Positions 1-7,464 of a DNA stretch of 64,000 bases are shown here, piece by piece; within the stretch, counting starts at the first letter, position 1; each line of letters opens with the position of its first letter. Under the pieces are notes generated by a model. It was not told where the DNA came from. It searched no databases and saw only the letters and a program-made list of their open reading frames with translations. The stretch covers positions 1-64,000 of IMG/VR virus record IMGVR_UViG_3300031688_000007. The stretch is one strand, 5' to 3'. Origin of the DNA: a virus. The position numbers and the translations under genes are program-made.

Positions 1-44
1 CAGTTGTACACTTATATGTACATTAAAGTGTTCCATGGAGTGTT

Positions 45-533
45 ATGAAGAAAGTAAGGAATAAGAAATACAATGCTAATAAGACTACTAATCAGTTTTA
101 TAAAGCAGCATTGAGAGACAAAGCTGTACTGTTTGTAACTAACGGTAGAGGGGCTCATATGGTCAATCTACGTACAGGTAGACAGTACTTACCCACGACG
201 AGTACAGCTCATATCATTGAGAATCTCACCACAAAGTGGTGTATTTTATGTGCAGTGATATTAAAAGACCAGAATCATACGTCTTATGCGTCCTACTACG
301 TCCACTATTTTAATGAGGCTAGAAAACAGCATCAAATCTCCGAAGAAGCTGATAAGGTACATCAAGAATTATTGAAGTCTTGTAATAAATCGCACCTAGT
401 GAATCTGGGATGGATTGCTGTCCCTCACTTATATGAGTTCGATGAAGAACAGGCCAATACTCTATTCGATCAAGCCAATGCTTGGAAGGATCCCGCTGAA
501 TGGGAAATTAAACTTAACTTGAAGGGTGAATAA
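45..533 (+). CDS. Hypothetical protein, 162 aa
   Basis: I do not recognise this 162-residue protein. It is basic at the N-terminus (MKKVRNKKY), has no signal peptide or membrane segment, and carries scattered aromatic residues typical of a compact globular domain. The start is supported by GGAGTG a few bases upstream of the ATG. It is followed after 2 bases by the Tad2-like gene, so the two are probably co-transcribed and translationally coupled. Position in the early/middle part of an N4-like genome suggests a host-takeover or accessory role, but that is only inference. Confidence 0.75.
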   Translation: MKKVRNKKYNANKTTNQFYKAALRDKAVLFVTNGRGAHMVNLRTGRQYLPTTSTAHIIENLTTKWCILCAVILKDQNHTSYASYYVHYFNEARKQHQISEEADKVHQELLKSCNKSHLVNLGWIAVPHLYEFDEEQANTLFDQANAWKDPAEWEIKLNLKGE

Positions 534-535
534 CT

Positions 536-1048
536 ATGGAAGAAACAGTACTTGACCGTATCAATAATGAATACGAAGAGCTTTATGCTAAGGCTATTAA
601 GTTACAGAAGACGTTAGCATCCCTACCTAAGGACATCTCAGCCGATCAGGTCATGCTTATGCGTAAACAGTTCATTGCTATGAATGATTACTTAAATGTC
701 CTACAGGCACGCATGTATGACCTTGAGCATGCAATGGAAGCTGCAGAGCAACAAGCAGAGAGTGATGGAGAGTTCGTCGCTACAATGGATTTTGGTGAAG
801 CTATTGACTCAGCAAGGTATGGAATGCGTATTGCTCGTCAGGGATGGAATGGTAAGGGTATGCATGTAGTGCTTATGCCTGGGTATAAAGGTGAGGCTAG
901 TGAAGCAACATCAGAGATCCATGGTATGGACAAGTACGCCAGCATTCGTGTAATGCCTTATTGGACTATTAAGACTGCAGACGGAATTATCAATACATGG
1001 GCTCCTAGTGTTAGTGATACACTGGCTCTGGATTGGTACGTAGTTTAA
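536..1048 (+). CDS. Tad2-like (DUF2829) protein with N-terminal helical extension
   Basis: The C-terminal half (about residues 84-170) matches the DUF2829/Tad2 pattern: FGEAID near its start, then ARQGWNGKGM (residues 100-109), a P-Y-W-IKTADG segment (141-150), WAPS, and LALDWYVV at the very end. Tad2 proteins are phage sponges that bind the cyclic ADP-ribose-type signal of Thoeris defence and so block the abortive response. Residues 1-75 form a predicted helical, probably coiled-coil region (EEL, LQKTLASLPKDIS, LMRKQF) like the small domain often fused to phage accessory proteins. Family assignment is from motif recognition; ligand specificity is not visible. SD AAGGGTGA precedes the ATG, and the gene follows its neighbour by 2 bases. 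Confidence 0.72.
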   Translation: MEETVLDRINNEYEELYAKAIKLQKTLASLPKDISADQVMLMRKQFIAMNDYLNVLQARMYDLEHAMEAAEQQAESDGEFVATMDFGEAIDSARYGMRIARQGWNGKGMHVVLMPGYKGEASEATSEIHGMDKYASIRVMPYWTIKTADGIINTWAPSVSDTLALDWYVV

Positions 1049-1065
1049 CAATTAAAGGAGTCCCC

Positions 1066-1236
1066 ATGAGTAGATCAAAGAGTAAGCCATACACTGGATC
1101 CAAAGCAGTAGATGCAACTTGTCGAAGTCATGGGGACTGCCCTGCTTGTAAGGGTGACCGGGAGCATAAACATGCAAGAAGAGTCCCAGCAGAATCAATT
1201 GCCTCTCAGATCGTACGGTATGACACCGAGAGGTGA
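1066..1236 (+). CDS. Small Cys/His-rich protein, 56 aa
   Basis: Start chosen at the ATG of MSRSKSKPYT because AAAGGAG sits 5 bases upstream; a further in-frame ATG at 1033 lies inside the upstream gene and has no such site. The 56-residue product has CRSHGDCPACKGDREHKH, a Cys/His cluster (C-x5-C-x2-C followed by two His) that could hold a zinc ion. Similar very short proteins are common in phages, without a known role. The next gene begins 4 bases after the stop. Confidence 0.6.
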   Translation: MSRSKSKPYTGSKAVDATCRSHGDCPACKGDREHKHARRVPAESIASQIVRYDTER

Positions 1237-1240
1237 ACCT

Positions 1241-1537
1241 ATGCCTCAGACTATTGAGGAATGGAAGCATCTTGTAGATCTGGGTGAGAAAGCTATGTTC
1301 AGAGACAAGGAGACTATCTCCATGTTGAAGATGAAGGTTAATAACCTTGAGCAGAAGCTAAAGGCTAAGAAGCCTGCAGTAGTTGCACCAACATCTACAA
1401 AAGTATCAACTAAAAAGTGCCCACAGTGTGGTGCCACTAACCTACTGACATTTACCAGTATGAATATAAAGACATGTTCAACATGTCGTATAGACATCCC
1501 TTGGTATTTAGAAGAAGGGCAGAAGCCCTTATTTTAA
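1241..1537 (+). CDS. Zinc-ribbon protein, 98 aa
   Basis: The start at MPQTIEEWKH is supported by GAGAGGTGA just upstream and by tight spacing (4 bases) to the preceding stop; longer in-frame starts at 1172 and 1112 would overlap the upstream gene. Residues about 25-45 form a short amphipathic, coiled-coil-like helix (ISMLKMKVNNLEQKLKAKK). The C-terminal part carries CPQC-x14-CSTC, a classic four-cysteine zinc ribbon, followed by an acidic tail. Such ribbons bind nucleic acid or other proteins; target unknown. It precedes the nucleotide kinase gene by 9 bases. Confidence 0.65.
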   Translation: MPQTIEEWKHLVDLGEKAMFRDKETISMLKMKVNNLEQKLKAKKPAVVAPTSTKVSTKKCPQCGATNLLTFTSMNIKTCSTCRIDIPWYLEEGQKPLF

Positions 1538-1546
1538 GGAAGTACT

Positions 1547-2140
1547 ATGAAAAACATTAGGCTAATCGGTGTAGCGGGTCTTGCTAGATCCGGTAAGGAC
1601 ACCGTCACCAATATGTTAGCTAAGCATTATGATGCGTACACCGCAGCGTTCGCTGACCCAATCAAGCATATGTTAGAGGTAGGTTTAGGTATAACCTTCG
1701 ACGAACTGTACAAAGGTGATAAGTCTCTTATCCATCCTAAGTATGGTGTGTCTCTACGTCACATGATGCAGTCCTTAGCTACTGATTGGGGCAGAGAATA
1801 CATCTCTGATGATGTGTGGATACGTGCCGTAGAAAGCATTATAGAGGGCATTGGAGAGGGTACTCACATAGTTAGTGATGTACGTTTTGAAGATGAAGCT
1901 GCGTGGGTACGTGAGCATGGTATGTTAATCCATGTGACCGGTAGGGGAGGTATCCCTGGAGAGCACGCTAGCGAAAGCGGTGTGCTGATAGATAGGTTAG
2001 ATGTTGTTATAGACAACTCAGGAAGTATGGCTAAGCTACGTAGCCAAATCAATCACATAGTAGAATCACATGTACTAGGAGAATTCAGCAATGGATTTAA
2101 AAGCAAAAATATTACGTCAAAAGAAGCTAGATTACGTTAA
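1547..2140 (+). CDS. Deoxynucleoside monophosphate kinase (T4 gp1-like fold)
   Basis: A 197-residue P-loop kinase. The Walker A motif GLARSGKDT lies at residues 11-19 immediately after a hydrophobic strand (IRLIGVA), the arrangement of the phage dNMP kinase family. AAFADPIKHML (about 34-44) and SDVRFEDEA (about 110-118) are typical of that family. The enzyme phosphorylates dNMPs to dNDPs, feeding phage DNA synthesis in the cytoplasm. SD AAGGAAG supports the ATG. Its 3' end overlaps the next small ORF by 50 bases. The substrate range (dGMP, dTMP, modified dNMP) cannot be read from sequence. Confidence 0.85.
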   Translation: MKNIRLIGVAGLARSGKDTVTNMLAKHYDAYTAAFADPIKHMLEVGLGITFDELYKGDKSLIHPKYGVSLRHMMQSLATDWGREYISDDVWIRAVESIIEGIGEGTHIVSDVRFEDEAAWVREHGMLIHVTGRGGIPGEHASESGVLIDRLDVVIDNSGSMAKLRSQINHIVESHVLGEFSNGFKSKNITSKEARLR

Positions 2141-2249
2141 AGGTGAGATAGCTAACTATGAAATGGCAGTTAAGCACGGTAAGGATTGGGCTAGCCAATT
2201 CAACCTCAAGAAACTGGCAGAGCTGAACGCAAAGCTACTATCATTATAG
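2091..2249 (+). CDS. Small helical protein, 52 aa
   Basis: Short ORF overlapping the end of the kinase gene in another frame. The ATG follows AGGAGA by 7 bases, a strong ribosome site. The product (starts MDLKAKILRQKK) is charged and predicted all-helical, with Leu/Lys periodicity through NLKKLAELNAKLLSL. It is the last gene before an intrinsic terminator, so it probably ends the operon that begins near position 45. No family recognised. Confidence 0.6.
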   Translation: MDLKAKILRQKKLDYVKGEIANYEMAVKHGKDWASQFNLKKLAELNAKLLSL

Positions 2250-2270
2250 GCAATTAAGCCAATCACAAGA

Positions 2271-2293
2271 GACACCTAAGGGTGTCTTTTTTT
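2271..2293 (+). terminator. Intrinsic terminator
   Basis: GACACC, loop TAAG, GGTGTC, then seven T residues. This is a textbook rho-independent terminator for rightward transcription, placed 21 bases after the stop of the 52-aa ORF and directly before a hairpin promoter candidate. Confidence 0.85.
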
Positions 2294-2295
2294 AT

Positions 2296-2310
2296 ACGTG
2301 CTCCGCACGT
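2296..2310 (+). promoter_or_regulatory. Putative virion-RNA-polymerase hairpin promoter 1
   Basis: ACGTGC, loop TCC, GCACGT: a perfect 6-bp stem with a 3-nt loop. On the template (minus) strand the loop reads C-GGA-G, the extra-stable GNA-loop form known for N4 virion RNA polymerase early promoters, whose hairpin lies about -17 to -5. By that rule transcription would start a few bases downstream and lead into the ATPase gene at 2340. The core GTGCTCCGCAC recurs at 6151 and 11001 with changed but still paired flanks. It could instead be a small RNA hairpin. Confidence 0.6.
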
Positions 2311-2339
2311 TTCTACCTAATTAATAAATAGGAACTATT

Positions 2340-3353
2340 ATGGAATTATCAACTAAAGACATCCCTGAAGCGGTTGTAAATACACTATATGCAGGACTAG
2401 TGCCTTTTATTAAAGGTAGTCCGGGCATTGGTAAGTCTGACATCGTACGTCAGGTTGCTGAGGAGCTAAACTTAAAGGTTATAGACTTTCGTCTTAGCCA
2501 AGCAGATCCAACTGATCTACAGGGATTCCCTGGAGTACGGAACGATCGTGCAACATTCTACCCAGGTGAGATCTTCCCTATTGAAGGGGATGAGGTTCCA
2601 GCTGGATATAACGGATGGTTACTGTTTCTCGATGAGATGAACAGTGCACCTATGTCAGTACAGGCTGCAGCGTATAAGTTGTGCCTAGATAAGCAGGTAG
2701 GTACTCACAATCTACATAAGAATGTAGCTATTGTAGGTGCCGGCAACCTGACCACCGATAAGGCCATTACACAGCGTTTAAGTACAGCTATGCAATCACG
2801 CCTTATTCACTTTACTATGGCTGTAGACCCTGATGCTTGGCTCAAGTGGGCTAACGTTAGTGGTATTGATCATCGGATCACAAGCTTCATTGAATATCGT
2901 AAAGAATTACTTCATAAGTTTGACCCTAGCCATGCTGGTGATACATTCCCTTGTCCTCGTACATGGGAGTTCTTGTCTAAGCAGATCAAAGGTAAAGAGA
3001 AGCTGGGCCATATTGATGTAGTGTGTGCTGCTGGAACCGTAGGTGAAGGCCCGGCACTAGAGTTCAAGGGGTTTAGTGAGATCTTTCAGAGCTTACCTAA
3101 AATCAAGGACATCATTAATAAGCCTACTACCGTTAAGATCCCTAATGAGCCAAGTGTTCACTATGCTCTAGCGGGACTAATCTCCTATGAAGTCTCTATG
3201 GAGAATATAAACAACTTAGCCACGTTCGTGGAACGTCTACCAGCTGACTTTCAGGTAGTTACTTGGAAGTCTGCAGTACGTCGTAACGCTGAGATCATTA
3301 ATGCACCATATATTGACCAGTGGATCACAAAGAACGCACAGGAGATGTTATGA
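2340..3353 (+). CDS. MoxR-like AAA+ ATPase (N4 gp24-like)
   Basis: A 337-residue AAA+ ATPase. Walker A is GSPGIGKS at residues 26-33, Walker B is LLFLDE at 94-99, and GAGNL (about 137) is the sensor-1 region. MoxR-type ATPases work as chaperones that remodel a VWA-domain partner and its metal or protein client. Here the partner is almost certainly the VWA protein two genes downstream, as in N4 where gp24 (ATPase) and gp25 (VWA) are neighbours. AGGAA lies upstream of the ATG. The stop overlaps the next start as ATGA. The biological role of this pair in phages is not known to me. Confidence 0.85.
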   Translation: MELSTKDIPEAVVNTLYAGLVPFIKGSPGIGKSDIVRQVAEELNLKVIDFRLSQADPTDLQGFPGVRNDRATFYPGEIFPIEGDEVPAGYNGWLLFLDEMNSAPMSVQAAAYKLCLDKQVGTHNLHKNVAIVGAGNLTTDKAITQRLSTAMQSRLIHFTMAVDPDAWLKWANVSGIDHRITSFIEYRKELLHKFDPSHAGDTFPCPRTWEFLSKQIKGKEKLGHIDVVCAAGTVGEGPALEFKGFSEIFQSLPKIKDIINKPTTVKIPNEPSVHYALAGLISYEVSMENINNLATFVERLPADFQVVTWKSAVRRNAEIINAPYIDQWITKNAQEML

Positions 3354-4249
3354 AATATGTATCAGCACTAGATTTAACGTCTGACGTAAATGTCTTTACG
3401 GCAATCTCTGCAGCAGACGAAGATACTAAGCTTGGTAAGATACGTCATCAGTGTATTCCATTATTTGATAAGGGAACCTTAGAAAGATTTTACTTTCATA
3501 ATGGGCACAATGGGGTGTCTTCTAGGATATACGAGAACAACTCTATTGAACTAATAGTGAGCAACGGTCTGGCAGATGTTGTTACGATAGACTCGCTGAA
3601 TATTGTAGTGGGCCCTGTACGTCGATTCACTAGTTATGTGATGGACATCACAGGTCATACTGCAGATGGTAGGCAAGTGCCTGTTCCTAAGAATAACCTT
3701 GATAAGAATCAGATGGTCATTGTTGATATGTCTACGTCTACAGGAAAGATCTTTGAGGATGATAAGGACATTGTAATGTTCGATATGGTACCTCCAAATA
3801 GGGCTCAGAGGCTTATGTTCCTACCTAATAGTAATGGAATGTATAAGCTACAGAAAGATCATGTCAATAACTTCTATATGCCACCCAATAAGGCAATTCG
3901 TAAGGAGTACCGGGATAAGATTAATACTCTCATCACAAAGGTAACTTTACTTAGCTTTATTAAGGATGACCATAATAAGAAGGTTGCAGTTCCTAAGGAT
4001 CTTGAGAATCTTGCCCATACTTTATGGAAGGAACCTCTAGCTAAGCAGCATGAGGCTATATTCGCACATGTAGATGGATCATATGAAAGCCAGCTATTTA
4101 TGAAGCTTGTTCTTGATAAGAATAACAACCATCACTACTACAGTCGTGCACGTGATCTAGTACAGAACATGATTAAGTACTACACCCAGTTCCGTAATGA
4201 AGTGGAGGTGGAGCACTTTACTTGTAACAAATCATCCCGTTGGGGATAG
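3350..4249 (+). CDS. Hypothetical protein of the ATPase/VWA module, 299 aa
   Basis: Start chosen at the ATG of MKYVSALDLT, which overlaps the ATPase stop as ATGA; an earlier in-frame ATG lies inside the ATPase gene. The product is a cytosolic-looking mixed alpha/beta protein with no signal peptide or obvious catalytic motif. It sits between the AAA ATPase and the VWA/metallopeptidase-like gene, so it is probably part of the same complex, either as client or adaptor. Function is not recognisable from sequence. Confidence 0.75.
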   Translation: MKYVSALDLTSDVNVFTAISAADEDTKLGKIRHQCIPLFDKGTLERFYFHNGHNGVSSRIYENNSIELIVSNGLADVVTIDSLNIVVGPVRRFTSYVMDITGHTADGRQVPVPKNNLDKNQMVIVDMSTSTGKIFEDDKDIVMFDMVPPNRAQRLMFLPNSNGMYKLQKDHVNNFYMPPNKAIRKEYRDKINTLITKVTLLSFIKDDHNKKVAVPKDLENLAHTLWKEPLAKQHEAIFAHVDGSYESQLFMKLVLDKNNNHHYYSRARDLVQNMIKYYTQFRNEVEVEHFTCNKSSRWG

Positions 4250-4258
4250 GAGAATATT

Positions 4259-5422
4259 ATGGAAGACAAATACCCACAAGTTGAAATTACACCAGCCCTA
4301 CAGAAGGAGCTGGATAGGACTAAGATTGGTTTAATGATGCAAGGGGGTACCTTCCTAATATCTGTTGGTCTGATGATGCAGCATATCTTTACTAATGCTA
4401 TTGATACTGCAGCTACTGATGGTAAACGTATTTACTTTAACCCATCGTTCTTTAACTCGCTTAATAAGCAGGAACGTATCGGTGTATTGGCACATGAGAT
4501 TATGCATGTTGCCTTGATGCACATGATCCGTAAGGGTGAACGTGACCACAGTGTCTATAACCAAGCTGGTGACTATGTCATCAACGACATCTTGCGTAAC
4601 AGTGGTTACATATTACCTGAGCCACATCTATATGATGCAAAGTACCACGGCTGGAGCACAGAGCAGATCTATGATGATCTGATCCAAGATGAGGATGCTC
4701 AGGGTAAGCCTAACGCTCTTGAGGGCGATGTAGACTTCTCTGATGGTGCAGACTCTGAGACACTAGGCGATATTGCTACTAGTGTGCAAGATACCGTCAT
4801 GAAGGCTAGATCTCAGGCTAAGATGGAAGGTGGTGAGGAAGCAGGTGGCATACCCGGAGAAGTTGACCGTGTTATTGATGCTCTCATTAACCCTGTTCTA
4901 GATTGGACTCAGTTGTTAGCTCGCTTTATGGATAGTAATGCTAAAGATGATTATACGTGGAAGCGTCCTAACAGACGGTACTTCCCTCATCACTACATGC
5001 CTACTATGTACTCAGAGAGTATTGACCACATTACAGTGGCAGTAGACACGTCAGGGTCAGTTAGTCCTGCTATGTTGGCTGAGATCCTTACTGAAGTTAA
5101 GAGTATCCATGACACATATAAGCCAAATAGGATGACTATTCTGGATTGTGATTATGAGATCCATAACATTCATGAAGTGGATGACAGTACTGACATACTA
5201 AAACTTAAATTCTCTGGATGTGGAGGGACTTCGTTCCTACCACCACTAGATTACTGTAAGGAGAACGACACTAATGTGTTGTTGTACTTCACTGATCTAT
5301 ATGCAGAGGCAATTGGCCCAGATGATGGGTACGAATTTGATACTCTATGGATCTGCTATTCTAAGCATGACCCACAGGAGTATGGGGAGACTATATATTA
5401 TGAGTCAGAACATGCATGGTAA
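4259..5422 (+). CDS. Metallopeptidase-like / VWA-domain protein (N4 gp25-like)
   Basis: A 387-residue two-domain protein of the DUF2201/VWA-like type. The N-terminal domain has LAHEIMHVALMH, with the zincin HExxH at residues 79-83. The C-terminal domain carries DTSGS at 263-267, the metal-ion-dependent adhesion site (DxSxS) of VWA domains, followed by a typical alternating strand/helix pattern. It pairs with the AAA ATPase upstream, as in MoxR-VWA systems and N4 gp24/gp25. SD AGGAGA precedes the ATG. Whether the HExxH site is catalytically active is unknown. Confidence 0.85.
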   Translation: MEDKYPQVEITPALQKELDRTKIGLMMQGGTFLISVGLMMQHIFTNAIDTAATDGKRIYFNPSFFNSLNKQERIGVLAHEIMHVALMHMIRKGERDHSVYNQAGDYVINDILRNSGYILPEPHLYDAKYHGWSTEQIYDDLIQDEDAQGKPNALEGDVDFSDGADSETLGDIATSVQDTVMKARSQAKMEGGEEAGGIPGEVDRVIDALINPVLDWTQLLARFMDSNAKDDYTWKRPNRRYFPHHYMPTMYSESIDHITVAVDTSGSVSPAMLAEILTEVKSIHDTYKPNRMTILDCDYEIHNIHEVDDSTDILKLKFSGCGGTSFLPPLDYCKENDTNVLLYFTDLYAEAIGPDDGYEFDTLWICYSKHDPQEYGETIYYESEHAW

Positions 5423-5651
5423 ACTATTTGCCGTAGTGTCCTTTGGGTATTCAACTAAGTTGATAATGCCCTTAGAGGATGCTACCCAGATGCTGGCACT
5501 ATTCAAGAACACATCATTACTAACTGGCTATGGTGATAGCCAAGCTATTGAGCCGTTTGGAATAGGTGGGTCAGACAGTACTGTCTCACTGGAGCTTATA
5601 AATGAATTAGCTATTAATAAAATAAAAGTTAAGAATACTATTGGAGGATGA
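5400..5651 (+). CDS. Hypothetical protein, 83 aa
   Basis: Start placed at MSQNMHGKLF, 20 bases before the stop of the VWA gene and 9 bases after GGGGAGA. The longer in-frame reading from 5274 would lie mostly inside the VWA gene. The small product has an N-terminal beta-rich segment (LFAVVSFGY) and no recognisable motif. Its last codons contain the GGAGG that serves as ribosome site for the next gene, showing tight translational coupling. Confidence 0.6.
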   Translation: MSQNMHGKLFAVVSFGYSTKLIMPLEDATQMLALFKNTSLLTGYGDSQAIEPFGIGGSDSTVSLELINELAINKIKVKNTIGG

Positions 5652-5652
5652 T

Positions 5653-6150
5653 ATGTCGAAGAAACTTAATGTGTCATCTCTACTATGGGAGATAAGGTCA
5701 AAGTACATACTGCCTGCTATTAAAACCAGGGAGATATTACTATTCAGGTATCTTGCCTCTATGCGTGACACCCCTAGTAAGGAAGAAGGTTTTAGGCTAC
5801 GTACCTCTAGTGGGGCTACTTATTGGTTATATGTGACCAACGATAGAAACATCATTAATCCACCAACAATATATATGTTTGAGTTACCTGACTATAACCA
5901 AGCAGAGATTACCAAGCATATAAAATGTTTGGATGATCTAACTGCTACTACAGCTAAGGTTAAGACATACTTAAGTTATCTTAATAATAAGAGTAACAGT
6001 GTGACTGATGTAGCCTATGCCTTACCTCCACATATCAATCAACTAGTTCCGATGATAACGCCTACAGAGTACCTGGATCACGATCTACGTGACCCTAAGA
6101 TGTATGCATTGTTGAATGAACTCCAGATCAAACTACTATTGCTGTCATAA
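5653..6150 (+). CDS. Hypothetical protein, 165 aa
   Basis: The ATG of MSKKLNVSSL lies 5 bases after GGAGG and is preferred over a TTG at 5641. The product is a soluble, mixed alpha/beta protein with a leucine-rich C-terminus (LQIKLLLLS). I do not recognise the family. Its stop codon TAA overlaps the first base pairs of the hairpin at 6149, so the 3' end of this operon and the second hairpin promoter candidate are fused. Confidence 0.7.
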   Translation: MSKKLNVSSLLWEIRSKYILPAIKTREILLFRYLASMRDTPSKEEGFRLRTSSGATYWLYVTNDRNIINPPTIYMFELPDYNQAEITKHIKCLDDLTATTAKVKTYLSYLNNKSNSVTDVAYALPPHINQLVPMITPTEYLDHDLRDPKMYALLNELQIKLLLLS

Positions 6151-6163
6151 GTGCTCCGCACTT
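6149..6163 (+). promoter_or_regulatory. Putative virion-RNA-polymerase hairpin promoter 2
   Basis: AAGTGC, loop TCC, GCACTT: 6-bp stem, 3-nt loop, same core GTGCTCCGCAC as the hairpins at 2296 and 11000 but with A-T instead of C-G or T-A at the next base pair. The template strand has the C-GGA-G loop expected of N4-type early promoters. It overlaps the stop codon of the upstream gene. It is followed by TTT, so a weak terminator is an alternative reading for this copy. Confidence 0.55.
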
Positions 6164-6180
6164 TTTCACGCCACCGGTTT

Positions 6181-6221
6181 AAGGGTATCTAGTACAAAGT
6201 TGCTGGGTATCCTTATTTTTT
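6181..6221 (+). terminator. Intrinsic terminator or attenuator
   Basis: AAGGGTATC pairs with GGTATCCTT (9 bp, two G-T wobbles) across a 16-nt loop and is followed by ATTTTTT. It lies 17 bases after the second promoter-like hairpin and 13 bases before the next gene, so it can end upstream transcription or cut transcripts from that hairpin to a leader of about 50 nt. Confidence 0.6.
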
Positions 6222-6234
6222 AAGGAGAACCATT

Positions 6235-6696
6235 ATGGGATGCGATATACACGTATTTAAAGAATACCAAAGACCCGGTACAGACTACTGGGTAAGTTAT
6301 GATACTTGGTGCCAAGATGAAGATGGTGGTATGTCACCTGTTTGGAAAGACGACGACCCAGGTAGATGTTATGCAGCATTTGGTTTATTGGCAGATGTGC
6401 GTGAGGGGTACTCATATGGGCACCCACCTAAGGGTCTGCCAGAAAATATTAGTAATCTGGTGGAGAAGGAGAGTGATTCCTGGGGGGATGATGGGCATTC
6501 CCATACGTACCATACAAAGGTTGAATTAAACGCCATGATTATAAAGCTGTCTATCCTACCTATAGAAGAGTCTGATGACATCTCAAGACAGAAGGCATAT
6601 ATATTTAATCTTATTAGGATCTTGAATGAGGTACCTACACCTATTGTTATAGATCGTGAAACCACTACACGAATCGTAATATGGTTTGATAATTAA
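6235..6696 (+). CDS. MGCDIH-family conserved phage protein, 153 aa
   Basis: The N-terminus MGCDIHVF is the hallmark of a conserved family found in many phages. Family-typical features are also seen at about residues 43-56 (GRCYAAFGLLADVR), 61-70 (YGHPPKGLPE) and 84-91 (SWGDDGHSHTY), a His-rich patch that may bind metal. The molecular function is unknown. AAGGAG precedes the ATG. It is the first gene after the second hairpin/terminator element. Confidence 0.8.
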   Translation: MGCDIHVFKEYQRPGTDYWVSYDTWCQDEDGGMSPVWKDDDPGRCYAAFGLLADVREGYSYGHPPKGLPENISNLVEKESDSWGDDGHSHTYHTKVELNAMIIKLSILPIEESDDISRQKAYIFNLIRILNEVPTPIVIDRETTTRIVIWFDN

Positions 6697-6706
6697 AGAG
6701 AATAAT

Positions 6707-6919
6707 ATGAGAAAATTTAAAAACCCTAGTGGTTCGGTGATGCTGATGCAGCTTAAAGGGATGTACCAGGTACACTCTGACAACCTACGTAGTATCACCA
6801 TTCTTAAAACAACCGATGAATACAAGGCAGTTGCCCACTACCAGGAAATGGTATGGGAATTGGAGGCTTCAAATGATAGCAGAGATGTTAATGTGTCTAG
6901 CCCTCAATGGGTATCATGA
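6707..6919 (+). CDS. Hypothetical protein, 70 aa
   Basis: Start at MRKFKNPSGS, 8 bases after AGAG in a short gap behind the MGCDIH gene. The 70-residue product is basic at its start and has no recognised motif. Its last 47 bases overlap the start of the wall-hydrolase gene in another frame. Confidence 0.5.
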   Translation: MRKFKNPSGSVMLMQLKGMYQVHSDNLRSITILKTTDEYKAVAHYQEMVWELEASNDSRDVNVSSPQWVS

Positions 6920-7289
6920 GGCTCGTGGTGAGCCTACAGCAGGTGAGTTAGCAGTAAACCACGTAGTTATGAACCGTGTTGCAGATAGTCGTTACGAAGA
7001 CGATGTGTGCGGTGTGGTAAAGGCGGGACGTTACTGGAATAATGCTCCGGTACGTAACAGATGTGCATTCAGCTGGTGGTGTGACGGTAAGTCAGATGAG
7101 CCAAAAGATATAAGCGCATGGTTGTATTCAAATAAGCTGGCCAGTGACGTCATATTAGGCGTGTACCCAGATATTACAGATGGTTCGACCCATTACCATA
7201 AGATAGGTTATCATCCGAACTGGATTAATGACCGTGGTATGGTACGAGTCGGTCTAATAGGTGACCACATCTTCTATAGATGGGAGTGA
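6873..7289 (+). CDS. SleB-like cell wall hydrolase, 138 aa
   Basis: Start at MIAEMLMCLA, 6 bases after GGAGG; the in-frame extension to 6816 is inside the upstream ORF. The pattern LNGYHEARGE (residues 11-20) followed by AGELAVNHVVMNRV matches the SleB/CwlJ hydrolase_2 family, with E16 as the probable catalytic glutamate. The C-terminal THYHK segment (before YHPNWIND) is also family-like. Such enzymes cleave peptidoglycan glycan strands. No signal peptide is visible, so it would need a holin or the virion to reach the wall. It is far from the late lysis genes at 37.7-38.8 kb, suggesting a second role. Confidence 0.75.
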   Translation: MIAEMLMCLALNGYHEARGEPTAGELAVNHVVMNRVADSRYEDDVCGVVKAGRYWNNAPVRNRCAFSWWCDGKSDEPKDISAWLYSNKLASDVILGVYPDITDGSTHYHKIGYHPNWINDRGMVRVGLIGDHIFYRWE

Positions 7290-7342
7290 CCTAACCATCT
7301 TATTTTAAGATATAATATGTGCTCCAAAATTAGGGGTACATC

Positions 7343-7438
7343 ATGAACATCAATGAAGACGACTTTCCTGTGGAGTCTATTATGTATTTCACAGTAGGAG
7401 TATTACTATTAATACTAAAGAAAATAGCCGAGATGTAA
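7343..7438 (+). CDS. Micro-ORF, 31-aa membrane peptide
   Basis: ATG 5 bases after AGGGG, encoding an acidic head (MNINEDDFPV) and one hydrophobic helix (MYFTVGVLLLILKKIAEM). It looks like a single-pass membrane peptide. Upstream, 7297-7311 is an ATCTTA-TTT-TAAGAT hairpin followed by TATAAT, perhaps a promoter region. The coding call rests on the ribosome site and hydrophobic pattern only. Confidence 0.4.
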   Translation: MNINEDDFPVESIMYFTVGVLLLILKKIAEM

Positions 7439-7464
7439 GAACGGCTGAAGTGCTACAACGTACT

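Noticed and set aside
8-31. ACACTT...AAGTGT inverted repeat before the first gene
   Set aside because: 6-bp AT-rich stem with a 12-nt loop and no T-run; too weak to call a terminator, and the upstream context is missing.
1052-1270. Minus-strand ORF of 72 codons over small rightward genes
   Set aside because: Opposes three well-spaced rightward genes with good ribosome sites; no support of its own.
7318-7325. TGTGCTCC, the left half of the promoter-like hairpin core
   Set aside because: The right half (GCACA) is missing, so no stem can form. Possibly a decayed copy, but not counted as a promoter.
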